Positions 7,203 through 15,641 of a stretch of DNA of 64,000 nt are shown piece by piece; the first letter of the stretch is position 1; every line of letters begins with the position of its first letter. The notes under the pieces were generated by a model that saw only the letters and a list, made by a program, of their open reading frames with translations, did not search any database and was not told where the DNA came from. The position numbers and the translations under genes were made by a program. Origin of the DNA: a virus. The stretch lies in IMG/VR virus record IMGVR_UViG_3300020185_000025, positions 1-64,000 of that record. The stretch is one strand, 5' to 3'.

Positions 7203-8055
7203 TAGGATCATAAGCTTTTTTGTTAGATTTCTTATCCGCGGTAGCAGTTACACCTAATTGACCGAGAGCTCCCATGTCACCCTTAAAGATATAAGAACCA
7301 ACATGGTTGAGTTTCATCCAAGGACACATCCATACTGAAATGTCGGCTTTACGAGCCATCTTACAGAAGAAGTAATCTTCGGACAAGTACCTTCTTGACT
7401 CTGGGTCAATGACACAATCAAAGAAAGCATGTATATCTCGAGTACCGTCAAATTGTTCCGTTCTAACGTGGTCAGGTTTATATGCAAGTTCAGGATAAGC
7501 ATCTCGATATCTTTCGAGAGCATCTCTTGTGATTAACATAAACCCAGTACCACCTTCGGCAACTTCAACAGGTTCTGCGAGTTTAAATTGTTTTATATCT
7601 CCAACAGGATTAAAAACAAAATCTGATGTAAATTTTTCTAGGTCAAACGGATTCTCTTTGCCTACTCCACTTTGAGCAGCAGCAGATACCTTTTCCCATG
7701 CAATTGTCTTTTTAGGATATGGTCCACAAACGACATCGTATTTTTCAGGATCTGAAATCTGTAATGCAAGTAATGCCAAAGCATCTCTTGGATCAAATCC
7801 AATGTCTGCATCAATAAACAATAAGTGAGTACAGTCAGACCGTAAGAATTCATCTACGATATAGTTTCTTGCTCTTTGTATTAAACTCTCATTGAATAGA
7901 AAGTAATACTTCATTGGTATTTTGTGAGATGAACATAACATACTTAAATCATTAGTTGACTTAGTATATACTCCAGTACACTGACCACCATACATAGGTG
8001 TACCAATAAAGAGTCTTTGTTTTTGTAGTTCTTCTGTTTTTACTTCAAGCTTCAT
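7186..8055 (-). CDS. Glycosyltransferase, GT-A fold (marine T4-like family)
   Basis: A 289-residue protein of a family common in marine T4-like phages. The N-terminal GTPMYGGQCTGVYTKS precedes FNESLIQRARNYIVDEFL, and LLFIDADIGFD carries the metal-binding DxD (82-84). A further acidic motif, LSEDYFFCKMA, lies near 230. It would transfer a sugar to an unknown acceptor, perhaps modified DNA or a virion or cell-surface glycan. It overlaps dexA by 4 bp (ATGA) and shares its promoter. Confidence 0.8.
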   Translation of the reverse strand: MKLEVKTEELQKQRLFIGTPMYGGQCTGVYTKSTNDLSMLCSSHKIPMKYYFLFNESLIQRARNYIVDEFLRSDCTHLLFIDADIGFDPRDALALLALQISDPEKYDVVCGPYPKKTIAWEKVSAAAQSGVGKENPFDLEKFTSDFVFNPVGDIKQFKLAEPVEVAEGGTGFMLITRDALERYRDAYPELAYKPDHVRTEQFDGTRDIHAFFDCVIDPESRRYLSEDYFFCKMARKADISVWMCPWMKLNHVGSYIFKGDMGALGQLGVTATADKKSNKKAYDPIDKSK

Positions 8056-8690
8056 ACTGTAATTTGCTCCATATCATTTTCGGCTCTTGTGATTGATTGT
8101 AGTCTTAAGACATCAGCTAATATATCCCATGCCGAATCATGAGCTTTAAATACTGATTCCCATTTATCTTCGTTTGCACATGGAGGGAATCCATTCTTTT
8201 TAAGACCAAAGTCAAACTTTGCATCAATAAAAGTTCTTGTATCTCTAACTGTCCAATGTTTTAAATGGGATTGTAGATGGCCTACTTTACCTTGAGACTT
8301 AAATAGTCTTTCAAGTATAACAGGATCAAATGAATTAGATCTTGACCACCAAAAGTCAATCTTAGGTCCGTCAATTAAAAAATCTGTAAATTGTTTTACG
8401 AATTCTTCAACAGAAAGATCTGAACTCTTTGGAGCAATATTCTTTCTTACTTCTGAATCTTGTTTTGACCAAAAGTCGAGAGTACCTTTATCAACTACCC
8501 AATCGTAGTTCTTTACTTGCTCTGCTACATTCAATTTAAATTTCTTTGTCTTGAATACATCGCCTAAATTGTAGGGATCATCTGATGTAAACTTATCCCA
8601 CTGAAAAACCATGACTGACATATCAATCACGGCGCAGTTGTGGACATCTTGTCCCATTGTTTCGAAGTCGATGATTAAGTCGTTTCTCAT
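8052..8690 (-). CDS. dexA: DexA 3'-5' exonuclease
   Basis: DEDD-family exonuclease. The motifs are DFET (8-11), FDP (121-123) and HDSAWD (184-189), in the same order and spacing as T4 exonuclease A (227 residues). The length here is 212. It probably degrades host DNA or trims recombination intermediates. It has its own early promoter at 8716-8744. Confidence 0.92.
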   Translation of the reverse strand: MRNDLIIDFETMGQDVHNCAVIDMSVMVFQWDKFTSDDPYNLGDVFKTKKFKLNVAEQVKNYDWVVDKGTLDFWSKQDSEVRKNIAPKSSDLSVEEFVKQFTDFLIDGPKIDFWWSRSNSFDPVILERLFKSQGKVGHLQSHLKHWTVRDTRTFIDAKFDFGLKKNGFPPCANEDKWESVFKAHDSAWDILADVLRLQSITRAENDMEQITV

Positions 8691-8715
8691 AGTTTTACCT
8701 TTAATTTAATATACT

Positions 8716-8744
8716 ATTATAACAAACATTGCACCGCTTGTCAA
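8716..8744 (-). promoter_or_regulatory. Early promoter for dexA
   Basis: TTGACA, 17 bp, TATAAT on the minus strand, in the spacer after the methyltransferase gene. Confidence 0.8.
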
Positions 8745-8749
8745 TAGTT

Positions 8750-9976
8750 TTATCCAAAGAATTCTTCCAAGTTTGGAGTTGTATCAGTTCCATTAGGATC
8801 GTATTCCATAAGTTGTTTCAAATTGTTCTGTCTTAAGTATGTTGTATTTGATAGTTCAAGATCGCCTGTTAGAAACTTACTAATTTCCAAATGCATATCT
8901 CTTGATGTTGGTACAGGACAATTCTGAGCAATATGATTCATCTTCTTTAATCCATCAAGCAACTCAAAATTTTCTGGGAATCCCATCATATGTAATGCTT
9001 CACGAATTGTTAATGAACGTTCTTCAGTAGGATGCATTGTGTCAACCATATTACGACCAATCACAGCATTCATATATTCACCAAAGACATGTACTGAACC
9101 ATCCCATACACCTTTGCCATCAGCAAACTTCATAATTGCATGGTCAGAATATTTAATACCTTTTTCGTTTCCTGTTTTGTGGAACCATTCGTTTGCTTCT
9201 TTCATCCAACCTTTCTTACAAACATAATTCAGAGTTGTCTTAACATTCTCTTCAATCATAAGTTCACGAACTTCACGATTTGTTTTTGTCTTAATAAAAT
9301 TGTAATAAGGTTCATCAGGAACATTCTTATTAATAATCAGATCTTGATGTAAAGCGTTTTCAGGAATCTCTTGAAGATATTCAGCAAAATCTTTTCTATC
9401 ACGATTATAATAATTCATAACTGGTGCAGATTCTGATTTCCAACCAATCGCAAATGATCTGTCTCTACCTTGTGGTACTCCATGAAATCTTGTAGAAGTT
9501 TTAAACAATGTTAATGAGTATCCTCTTTCTTTACAAATTTCGTAAAGTTTGTTTGCTACAGGACGTCCTTTGTTTGTAAACAGTGCAGGAGCATTCTCAA
9601 CAATGACTACCTTTGCTCCAAGAACATCAATACCATTTTCAAATACCATATACATAAAGTCGTTCTTTGCACAACCTGCTCCTTTTGATTCAGCGGTCGT
9701 TCCTGTATTCAGTTGAGATAACGCAGCACAAGGTGGAGTACCTGTGACTACATCAACTTGTTTAATATTAGGATTCTCTGAATCTAATAATACATAAGGA
9801 ATATCTTTTCTGCCTAAAGTATTTTGTTGATAGTTTACGTAATGACTATCATTAGCTTCAAATCCGCCAAAAGAGTAAATAGCTTCTGGTGGTTTACCAA
9901 ACGCCTTCTCTGCTCCTAAAGCTTGCCCACCAATAAGTGGAATAAGTGGTGCCCATGTTATTTCTTTTTTGTTCAT
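8750..9976 (-). CDS. DNA (cytosine-5) methyltransferase
   Basis: A 408-residue Dcm-type enzyme. Visible motifs: IV with the catalytic Cys in TGTPPCAALSQL (C83), VI as VIVENAPAL (ENA instead of ENV), VIII as GVPQGRDRSFAIG, and a C-terminal motif LTIREALHMMGFPENF. Motif I (PLIGGQALGAEKAFG) is somewhat unusual. It overlaps the upstream glycosyltransferase by 4 bp. The phage also encodes a dCMP hydroxymethylase, so the natural substrate is not obvious: host DNA, residual cytosines, or a specialised modification step are all possible. Confidence 0.9.
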   Translation of the reverse strand: MNKKEITWAPLIPLIGGQALGAEKAFGKPPEAIYSFGGFEANDSHYVNYQQNTLGRKDIPYVLLDSENPNIKQVDVVTGTPPCAALSQLNTGTTAESKGAGCAKNDFMYMVFENGIDVLGAKVVIVENAPALFTNKGRPVANKLYEICKERGYSLTLFKTSTRFHGVPQGRDRSFAIGWKSESAPVMNYYNRDRKDFAEYLQEIPENALHQDLIINKNVPDEPYYNFIKTKTNREVRELMIEENVKTTLNYVCKKGWMKEANEWFHKTGNEKGIKYSDHAIMKFADGKGVWDGSVHVFGEYMNAVIGRNMVDTMHPTEERSLTIREALHMMGFPENFELLDGLKKMNHIAQNCPVPTSRDMHLEISKFLTGDLELSNTTYLRQNNLKQLMEYDPNGTDTTPNLEEFFG

Positions 9977-11232
9977 CCGAAAAAGTCCTCAAGTGTTGCA
10001 GCTACTTTCTTTTCAAATTGCGTTACATCAGGTGCAACATAATCAGTATCCATCGCTGTCATTATTTTATTGTTTAAGAAAGTACCATCATAATATTCTG
10101 GTTTACATATTAATTTACGTAAACCTTTAATTACAGATTCATACTCATCCTCATTATTTAATAACCTAATCATCCTTTCTTTAAATTCAGCAGGAGTCTT
10201 CGGTCTTAAAAAATCTGGTATTGGCAAATGCCCTTGTTCATCATAAGATGGATGTAAGAACGGTATCACACCAGCATGTACCATTTCAATATACTTTGAA
10301 GTTACCCAACCTTTTGCGATTGGAATAATAAAAGTAAACTTAACATTATTCATTTTAGCCATTACATCGTCAAGATGAATGGATCCTTTAAACCTTGCGT
10401 CGGTTTCAGTATTAGGATGTTCCCATTTACCGTAAATCTCAACGTTGTCAATATCATCAAGTACCCATTCTTTTAATAAGTTATATCTTGAAGGCTTTGC
10501 TTCATTCAATATAACCATAAATGGTAACCTGCGATTTAAATTAAATTGTTCTGAATGTTGATAGTTAATACAGAAGCAAGTTTCCATACCTGCATATGTT
10601 GAAGGTACCTTTCTTTCGTATCTGTTTTGATCTTCATAATCTTTAATACTACTTACTGTATATTCATAATCATATTGACCTAACGATACAGTTGGTAAAT
10701 GGAATATGTCTCTTGATTGATTCATAACATATCTTGGATCATTTACGATTTCAACATAAGGTGGTTGTTCTTCATTTAACCAAATAGAAATTGGTGAAGT
10801 ATAATTCTTTGTCATATCAATAACAGATGCAGGTTTACCATCAGTGACACCATCTTTTAAATGTTTCACCTGAGTAATTTTATCTGGGATCGTAACCGTA
10901 CCAACTTGACCAACCATCATAACAGTATAATCTAACTTGAATCCTTTCTGACCAAAGTAATTAAAGATATGACGATAGAAATTATCAGTACCATCATTCT
11001 TAATACCTTTCCAAATATCAATGACATTATTATATGGAAACAGCTCTAATTCTTCAGCCTCAGTTAGAGTACTGAAATCAGATCTTCCGATAATGTAAAA
11101 TGTTTTGTCTGGGTTATTATTTGCGAGTGCAATTAAAACTGTAGATGGTTCGTTGTCTCCACCAATAGGAGAGAAACGATTCCGTTTGAACTTGACCGAT
11201 TTACCGATCTTTCCGAAGCCAATGTTTTTCAT
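9973..11232 (-). CDS. GT-B glycosyltransferase, candidate DNA glycosyltransferase
   Basis: A 419-residue protein whose C-terminal half looks like a GT-B sugar-nucleotide domain: VEIYGKWEHP, then FTFIIPIAKGWVTSKYIEM, then HAGVIPFLHPSY, followed by a helical segment. This recalls the layout of T4 DNA glucosyltransferases (FFG.., ..LRVWE.., ..VMLID..). The N-terminal IGGDNEPSTVLIALANNNP fits the acceptor-domain Rossmann start. It is translationally coupled to the C5-methyltransferase, and the operon upstream includes dCMP hydroxymethylase. A role in glycosylating hydroxymethylcytosine is inference. Confidence 0.65.
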   Translation of the reverse strand: MKNIGFGKIGKSVKFKRNRFSPIGGDNEPSTVLIALANNNPDKTFYIIGRSDFSTLTEAEELELFPYNNVIDIWKGIKNDGTDNFYRHIFNYFGQKGFKLDYTVMMVGQVGTVTIPDKITQVKHLKDGVTDGKPASVIDMTKNYTSPISIWLNEEQPPYVEIVNDPRYVMNQSRDIFHLPTVSLGQYDYEYTVSSIKDYEDQNRYERKVPSTYAGMETCFCINYQHSEQFNLNRRLPFMVILNEAKPSRYNLLKEWVLDDIDNVEIYGKWEHPNTETDARFKGSIHLDDVMAKMNNVKFTFIIPIAKGWVTSKYIEMVHAGVIPFLHPSYDEQGHLPIPDFLRPKTPAEFKERMIRLLNNEDEYESVIKGLRKLICKPEYYDGTFLNNKIMTAMDTDYVAPDVTQFEKKVAATLEDFFG

Positions 11233-11259
11233 AATATAAAATAATTCCGTTCTGTAAAT

Positions 11260-11694
11260 TTATTTATTAGAATCGACCACACGCTTGCGAAGCTCTGTGG
11301 AACTGAAGGAATGCCTTCTTCGATTATAATGTACAGGACACAAACCTTTTCCTGTATGTTCTTGATCTTTGTATTCTTCACCAACAATACGAATGTCAGG
11401 ATTGATTGTAAGAATCATATCAACGATTTCTTGTTCTGTAGAAAACGGTATTACCTCGTCTACATATTTACAAGATGATACTTGTATGTATCTTTCAAAA
11501 GGAGTCTGAATCGGCTTGTTCTTTGCGTCAGGACGATCTACGGTTGGGTCTGTTAATAATCCAACAATTAAATAATCACACATCGACTTTGCTTCTTGTA
11601 GCATAACGATATGACCTGCATGAAATAAATCAAAAGTTGAACATGTAAAGCCAACCTTTGCGCCTTCCGGCAATAGTGTTCTATCAAGAAACAT
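11260..11694 (-). CDS. Cytidylyltransferase-like nucleotidyltransferase (TagD type)
   Basis: A 144-residue HIGH-family enzyme. FDLFHAGHIVML carries the HxGH (25-28), and HSFSSTELRKR near the end supplies the second signature (RxSST..R type). Size and motifs match glycerol-3-phosphate cytidylyltransferase and related enzymes that make CDP-activated polyols or sugars. It overlaps the upstream glycosyltransferase gene by 11 bp. A HAD-kinase fusion two genes upstream could make the phosphorylated substrate. Confidence 0.85.
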   Translation of the reverse strand: MFLDRTLLPEGAKVGFTCSTFDLFHAGHIVMLQEAKSMCDYLIVGLLTDPTVDRPDAKNKPIQTPFERYIQVSSCKYVDEVIPFSTEQEIVDMILTINPDIRIVGEEYKDQEHTGKGLCPVHYNRRRHSFSSTELRKRVVDSNK

Positions 11695-12601
11695 ATCTAT
11701 TCTCCTCTTTTAATAATTCTTCAACAGCTTTTGCATACTGTGTATATAATGGTTCTTTATCAATTGGTAAGTAATGTATATATGCAGGAATCTTTTTAAG
11801 CTTCTTTACATCTTTCATTATTGTTGTCCATATACGAACATCACTACCAAATCTATCAGGTGCATAACCATTTTCATCAAGCCATTTATAATAGATGGCA
11901 TATATGTTTTGTTCTATGCACCAATACTTGCCACCCATACTTCTGTTGTTCTTTGCCGTACCATAAGCTGGTATGACTGAACCACCATAACCTTTTTTAT
12001 TCTTATACTTATATACACCATCCATGATAAGTATATATGTATCTTTACAAACTGCTCTTTGTAAGAACTCAAGATAATGTTCATTCTTACTATGTATTAC
12101 CTGTCCTGAGTTCATACTGAAATAAGGTTCTTTTCTCATGACTGATATATCAACTAAATCTTTATATAATGGAGATAAAGCTGACTCAACAAATTTACCC
12201 ATAACACCTAATGCAGATTCATTATAGAATACATACTCACTAAAGAAATAATGATCGAGCGGTTTAAGTAATAATACATCGTCGTCCATCATCATTGCTC
12301 TTTGGATATTAAGTACTTCATGTACATACGGAAAGACCAACCATTTAATTGCGACTCCGTATGAATCGAGAATCTTTAACAAATACTCTTCATCAAAGAA
12401 ATGCTTTGTTTTCTCAATCACATCAGTAGCATAATGTATATCAACTGAGTTTTCTATTGAATCTATATTATAAGTCGTTTTCCTATTATCTAGGATAACA
12501 TGTAAGCGTTGACATGTATCTTCTCCGTACACATTATAATACTTAAGAAGATTTTCAATTCTTTCAACTTTATTGCTTACTATGAATATGTCATTGTGCA
12601 T
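11684..12601 (-). CDS. Putative glycosyltransferase with DDD motif
   Basis: A 305-residue protein with a GT-A-like metal site in RAMMMDDDVLLLKPLD (DDD 106-108), then FSMNSGQVIHSKNEHYLEF and a C-terminal aromatic-rich region. No close family is recognised, but the motif and the neighbours (cytidylyltransferase and HAD-kinase) suggest transfer of a sugar or polyol-phosphate group. It overlaps both flanking genes by 11 bp. Confidence 0.6.
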   Translation of the reverse strand: MHNDIFIVSNKVERIENLLKYYNVYGEDTCQRLHVILDNRKTTYNIDSIENSVDIHYATDVIEKTKHFFDEEYLLKILDSYGVAIKWLVFPYVHEVLNIQRAMMMDDDVLLLKPLDHYFFSEYVFYNESALGVMGKFVESALSPLYKDLVDISVMRKEPYFSMNSGQVIHSKNEHYLEFLQRAVCKDTYILIMDGVYKYKNKKGYGGSVIPAYGTAKNNRSMGGKYWCIEQNIYAIYYKWLDENGYAPDRFGSDVRIWTTIMKDVKKLKKIPAYIHYLPIDKEPLYTQYAKAVEELLKEENRYVS

Positions 12602-13631
12602 AATTAATCATGTCCAGTAAATCGTTTACGCATTGAAGAATAAAGTCTTTATCAGGATGATACTTGTAAACTCTAATTACTTCAGCTGCGACTAAGGTAA
12701 GTAAATCGTATTTGTCTATCCAATGATTATATGCCAACAGTGTATTAATAGCCAGATCTTGTTCGGCCGTACTGTAATGATTAATCATCAGACTTGCTAT
12801 GAATTTTGCTATGTCAAGTTCACGACAGCCAAATACATTAGGAATAGGATCAATTAAGAACAATTTGTCTTCATTAAACAACATGTTCTTAACACCAAAA
12901 TCTCCATGACAATAACCGTATTCCAATTCGATTGTTGCCATCTTTTCAATTACTTCTTTAAATGGTTCAAGTTCTGCTAATTGAGCATGACTTGCTATTC
13001 TTGCGATATAATCATCAAAGGTTAGAAACTTATTTTGTTTAATAGTATCCAATCCATCAAGAGATTCTTGAATCATTGCCAAAGCTTTATAAGGATGATC
13101 TGAAAAATAGTTTGGATCGTTTTTAATATAATCCATTGTAAGTGTATCACCTACAACTCTGTGAATCGTTGGAGTATTAACAACAGAACCGGTTTCTTCA
13201 AACCACTTTGCGGCTTCATGAGCGTTTCTTGCCGTCTTATGTACTACATTGCCATCAGTATAGATATCAGAACCTGAGAGACCACCTTCTAGTTCTCTTA
13301 TATCAGTTTCTATAAAATCTTCAGGAGTAATACCTTTATCATCAACATAATATGCTGCAAGTGGTTTATCAAAAGACAGAGCATGATATTTTACATGATG
13401 TCTTTCTAACCAAGCTTCAATTTGTGGACCATACTTATTTGCTGCTTCGACTCTACTCCTACAAGAAATAGAACCACGAGCAGTAAAGATATCAACGATC
13501 CAACCAGAATCGTATAACTTATTACACTTTTCTATAAGGGCAAGATTTGGCTTTGCATTTTCCCAATCTCTGTTGGAGGTATATGCAAGCGTATCGTCAA
13601 AGTCGAGTACAATTCTTTTATGCATCGACAT
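12591..13631 (-). CDS. HAD phosphatase-kinase (APH/choline-kinase-like) fusion
   Basis: A 346-residue two-domain protein. Residues 1-110 are a HAD-type domain with DFDDT (10-14), a TARGS segment and YYVDDKG. Residues 115-346 resemble a small-molecule kinase of the aminoglycoside/choline kinase type: HGDFGVKN (242-249) is the catalytic loop and LIDP (259-262) carries the metal-binding Asp. Such proteins accompany cytidylyltransferases in capsule pathways. Here it would phosphorylate and dephosphorylate a small alcohol or sugar before CDP activation. It starts the tightly overlapped modification operon. Confidence 0.75.
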   Translation of the reverse strand: MSMHKRIVLDFDDTLAYTSNRDWENAKPNLALIEKCNKLYDSGWIVDIFTARGSISCRSRVEAANKYGPQIEAWLERHHVKYHALSFDKPLAAYYVDDKGITPEDFIETDIRELEGGLSGSDIYTDGNVVHKTARNAHEAAKWFEETGSVVNTPTIHRVVGDTLTMDYIKNDPNYFSDHPYKALAMIQESLDGLDTIKQNKFLTFDDYIARIASHAQLAELEPFKEVIEKMATIELEYGYCHGDFGVKNMLFNEDKLFLIDPIPNVFGCRELDIAKFIASLMINHYSTAEQDLAINTLLAYNHWIDKYDLLTLVAAEVIRVYKYHPDKDFILQCVNDLLDMINYAQ

Positions 13632-13632
13632 C

Positions 13633-13833
13633 TTAATCTCTCTTTAGAATAGATCTTGTTAATCCACCAAAGAGGTACATGAAGTAAACAAAGAAAGGCA
13701 CTGCGATAGCAAGTCTAATTGTATCGTTGGCCAAGCCAATTAATTCCATACCTGAAATAAGGACAAACATAATACCGATGATTCCACCAGTAACGCCAAT
13801 TCCATAACCTAGATCTTTTAATTTTTCGTTCAT
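13633..13833 (-). CDS. Small membrane protein, two transmembrane segments
   Basis: A 66-residue protein with hydrophobic stretches at about 9-34 and 40-60 and a charged C-terminus (LKRD). It has its own early promoter and is followed 1 bp later by the HAD-kinase. Function unknown. Confidence 0.65.
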   Translation of the reverse strand: MNEKLKDLGYGIGVTGGIIGIMFVLISGMELIGLANDTIRLAIAVPFFVYFMYLFGGLTRSILKRD

Positions 13834-13857
13834 AATATATCCTTTTAAATAATAGCT

Positions 13858-13886
13858 ATTATATCAAACTTTTGGGTCATTGTCAA
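13858..13886 (-). promoter_or_regulatory. Early promoter for the 13.8-8.75 kb operon
   Basis: TTGACA, 17 bp, TATAAT on the minus strand, overlapping the end of the dCMP deaminase gene. Confidence 0.8.
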
Positions 13887-14332
13887 TGGTTTGTTCCATT
13901 TAAAAAGTGAACATCAACATTTGCTTCATCAAACATCCTTCTTGATTTTTCAAATGAATCTAACCACTTCTGTGGTATATCATCCATTGACATTACGATT
14001 TTATTTATGCCAACTTGAATAATTCCTTTTGCACAATCATGGCAAACTGGTAATCCAAAGACATATAGAGTTGCATCTTTTAACGAAATACCATTGAAGG
14101 TAGCATTATATATGCAATTCATTTCAGCATGAACAACCAAATCATATTTGATTGATCTGTCTTCATAACGTTCAGGTATATCTTCAATTCCTTTCGGAAA
14201 TCCATTATACCCAGTTGCTAGGATACGACGGTCAGAGTTAACTGCCACCGCACCTATTTGTTTTGAAGGATCCTTACTCCAAGTAGAGATCTCTCGGGCA
14301 ACACGCATAAAGCGGTAATCCCATTTATCCAT
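13883..14332 (-). CDS. cd: dCMP deaminase
   Basis: A 149-residue zinc enzyme converting dCMP to dUMP. HAEMNC (68-73) and PVCHDC (95-100) supply the zinc ligands and catalytic Glu. In T4 the same enzyme balances thymidylate and hydroxymethyl-dCMP supply. It overlaps the hydroxymethylase gene by 8 bp, so the two are coupled. Confidence 0.94.
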   Translation of the reverse strand: MDKWDYRFMRVAREISTWSKDPSKQIGAVAVNSDRRILATGYNGFPKGIEDIPERYEDRSIKYDLVVHAEMNCIYNATFNGISLKDATLYVFGLPVCHDCAKGIIQVGINKIVMSMDDIPQKWLDSFEKSRRMFDEANVDVHFLNGTNH

Positions 14333-14990
14333 TCTGCATTAACTCCTCAATAAACTCAAAATGTCTTTCGTATACATGGAAGTTAGATGCTGTCCAAATT
14401 AACTGACCAACCTCAACTCCAAGCTCAGTTGCTAATTGTTGCTGAACAAACCTTGCCCAGGCATAATCATTGTTATAACCAAAGACCGCATCGTTAGAAC
14501 GCATAAGATAATGTGATTCTAATTGACCATCTCGAATATAAAATGTATTAGCATAAGTACACATAAAGTCACTCATACCATCACGGTTATAATCAAGGTG
14601 CATACCAGGACGATTATAAATCATCGTAGCACGACGGCTGTTTGGATTATTTCTCAACTCTCGAAGTACATGGCTATATTGATTTCCATTCTCTTCTGAG
14701 TAAATACACCAACCATAATTAGAATTAATCTTACCTTCGTTAGAAGAGATTGATTTCCATATCTGTGGTGTTTCTCCAGGAATATCATCAACATATAATG
14801 ATTGAGACTTATACCATTCCAATTCACGTTCAATGTACTTATATGCTGGTTTACGAATTACATAATCTTCATCAGCATTAAAAGTTGCACCAATAATCTC
14901 GATGGTCTTTACACCAGTTTTATCAATAACAAAATCTTCTGCAAGATACTTGTCCATGATATAAGCTCGAATATCAGTTACGTTGTTCAT
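14325..14990 (-). CDS. gp42: dCMP hydroxymethylase (T4 gp42-like)
   Basis: Thymidylate-synthase fold enzyme making 5-hydroxymethyl-dCMP. The N-terminus DKTGVKTIEIIGA and the IPGETPQIW and NSNYGWCIYSE segments match T4 gp42 closely. The catalytic Cys lies in DFMC (C144). The specificity position reads YNNDYAW, with Asp175 where thymidylate synthases have Asn, so it should prefer dCMP. Length is 221 against 246 in T4. It implies that the phage DNA contains hydroxymethylcytosine. Confidence 0.92.
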   Translation of the reverse strand: MNNVTDIRAYIMDKYLAEDFVIDKTGVKTIEIIGATFNADEDYVIRKPAYKYIERELEWYKSQSLYVDDIPGETPQIWKSISSNEGKINSNYGWCIYSEENGNQYSHVLRELRNNPNSRRATMIYNRPGMHLDYNRDGMSDFMCTYANTFYIRDGQLESHYLMRSNDAVFGYNNDYAWARFVQQQLATELGVEVGQLIWTASNFHVYERHFEFIEELMQNG

Positions 14991-15244
14991 TAGATGGTTT
15001 CCATTAATGCTTCAATATCAGATACTTCAGCAACGAGATCTGAAACGTTTTGATTGTGGAAGGCTCTTGCGGTTTTGCGGAGAATTGATTTTGGGATCTG
15101 AACTTCTTCAGCCAAAGCATTGATTGCTTCTTTTTGAAAATCACGTTCTGATTCCATTCTTGTAAAAGAATTACTCATTTCTTCCATGCAACCACGGATG
15201 CGTTTTTTGTCTTCGTCGCTCGAAGGTAGTATCACATTACTCAT
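14990..15244 (-). CDS. Small helical protein, possibly DsbA-like DNA-binding
   Basis: An 84-residue charged protein, helical throughout, with EEVQIPKSILRKTARAFH resembling a helix-turn-helix. Its size and layout recall the small T4 double-stranded DNA-binding protein DsbA, but the similarity is not firm. It lies between the Nmad1-like gene and dCMP hydroxymethylase with a 1-bp overlap on each side. Confidence 0.5.
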   Translation of the reverse strand: MSNVILPSSDEDKKRIRGCMEEMSNSFTRMESERDFQKEAINALAEEVQIPKSILRKTARAFHNQNVSDLVAEVSDIEALMETI

Positions 15245-15588
15245 TATTTAGTACTCCTGTTAAATACATCTTTAGTTGAATCCTGACCTTTAATACCTTT
15301 ACGACAGTAAGAGACAAAGAAACTTGAATAGTTAATTAAATCTTTTGCTGAATCTTCAAGGGATTCAAAGTTAGGATCATAATCATCCGACTGCATTGCT
15401 TCCATTACAGATTTCATACGTAGCATTTTTGCATGCATGATATCATGAATGGTCGTAATTCCGTTAGGATAGTAGTCGGCTTGTTGAACTGTCGAGTTTG
15501 GATTTTGATAATCTCTCGACTTTTTCAATTGAAGGTCAACGCACTCTTGCAGTACATCAACCGAAACTGGGTTAACCTGTTTGGTCAT
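15244..15588 (-). CDS. DUF1599/Nmad1-like nucleotide-modification-associated protein
   Basis: A 114-residue helical protein with the pattern KKSRDYQNPNSTVQQADYYP followed by GITTIHDIMHAKMLRM, then LEDSAKDLINYSSFFV. This is the layout of the DUF1599 family, later called nucleotide modification associated domain 1. It lies directly upstream of the hydroxymethylase operon under an early promoter. A link to nucleotide metabolism or DNA modification follows from family and context. Confidence 0.65.
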   Translation of the reverse strand: MTKQVNPVSVDVLQECVDLQLKKSRDYQNPNSTVQQADYYPNGITTIHDIMHAKMLRMKSVMEAMQSDDYDPNFESLEDSAKDLINYSSFFVSYCRKGIKGQDSTKDVFNRSTK

Positions 15589-15612
15589 AGTTTACTCCAT
15601 AATAAAAAATAT

Positions 15613-15641
15613 ATTATATCAAAGATCTCTGATAATGTCAA
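15613..15641 (-). promoter_or_regulatory. Early promoter for the hydroxymethylase operon
   Basis: TTGACA, 17 bp, TATAAT on the minus strand, inside the 3' end of the nuclease gene. Confidence 0.8.

Noticed and set aside
13633-13833. Two-span membrane protein as holin
   Set aside because: It is under an early promoter and heads the modification operon; nothing else supports lysis.
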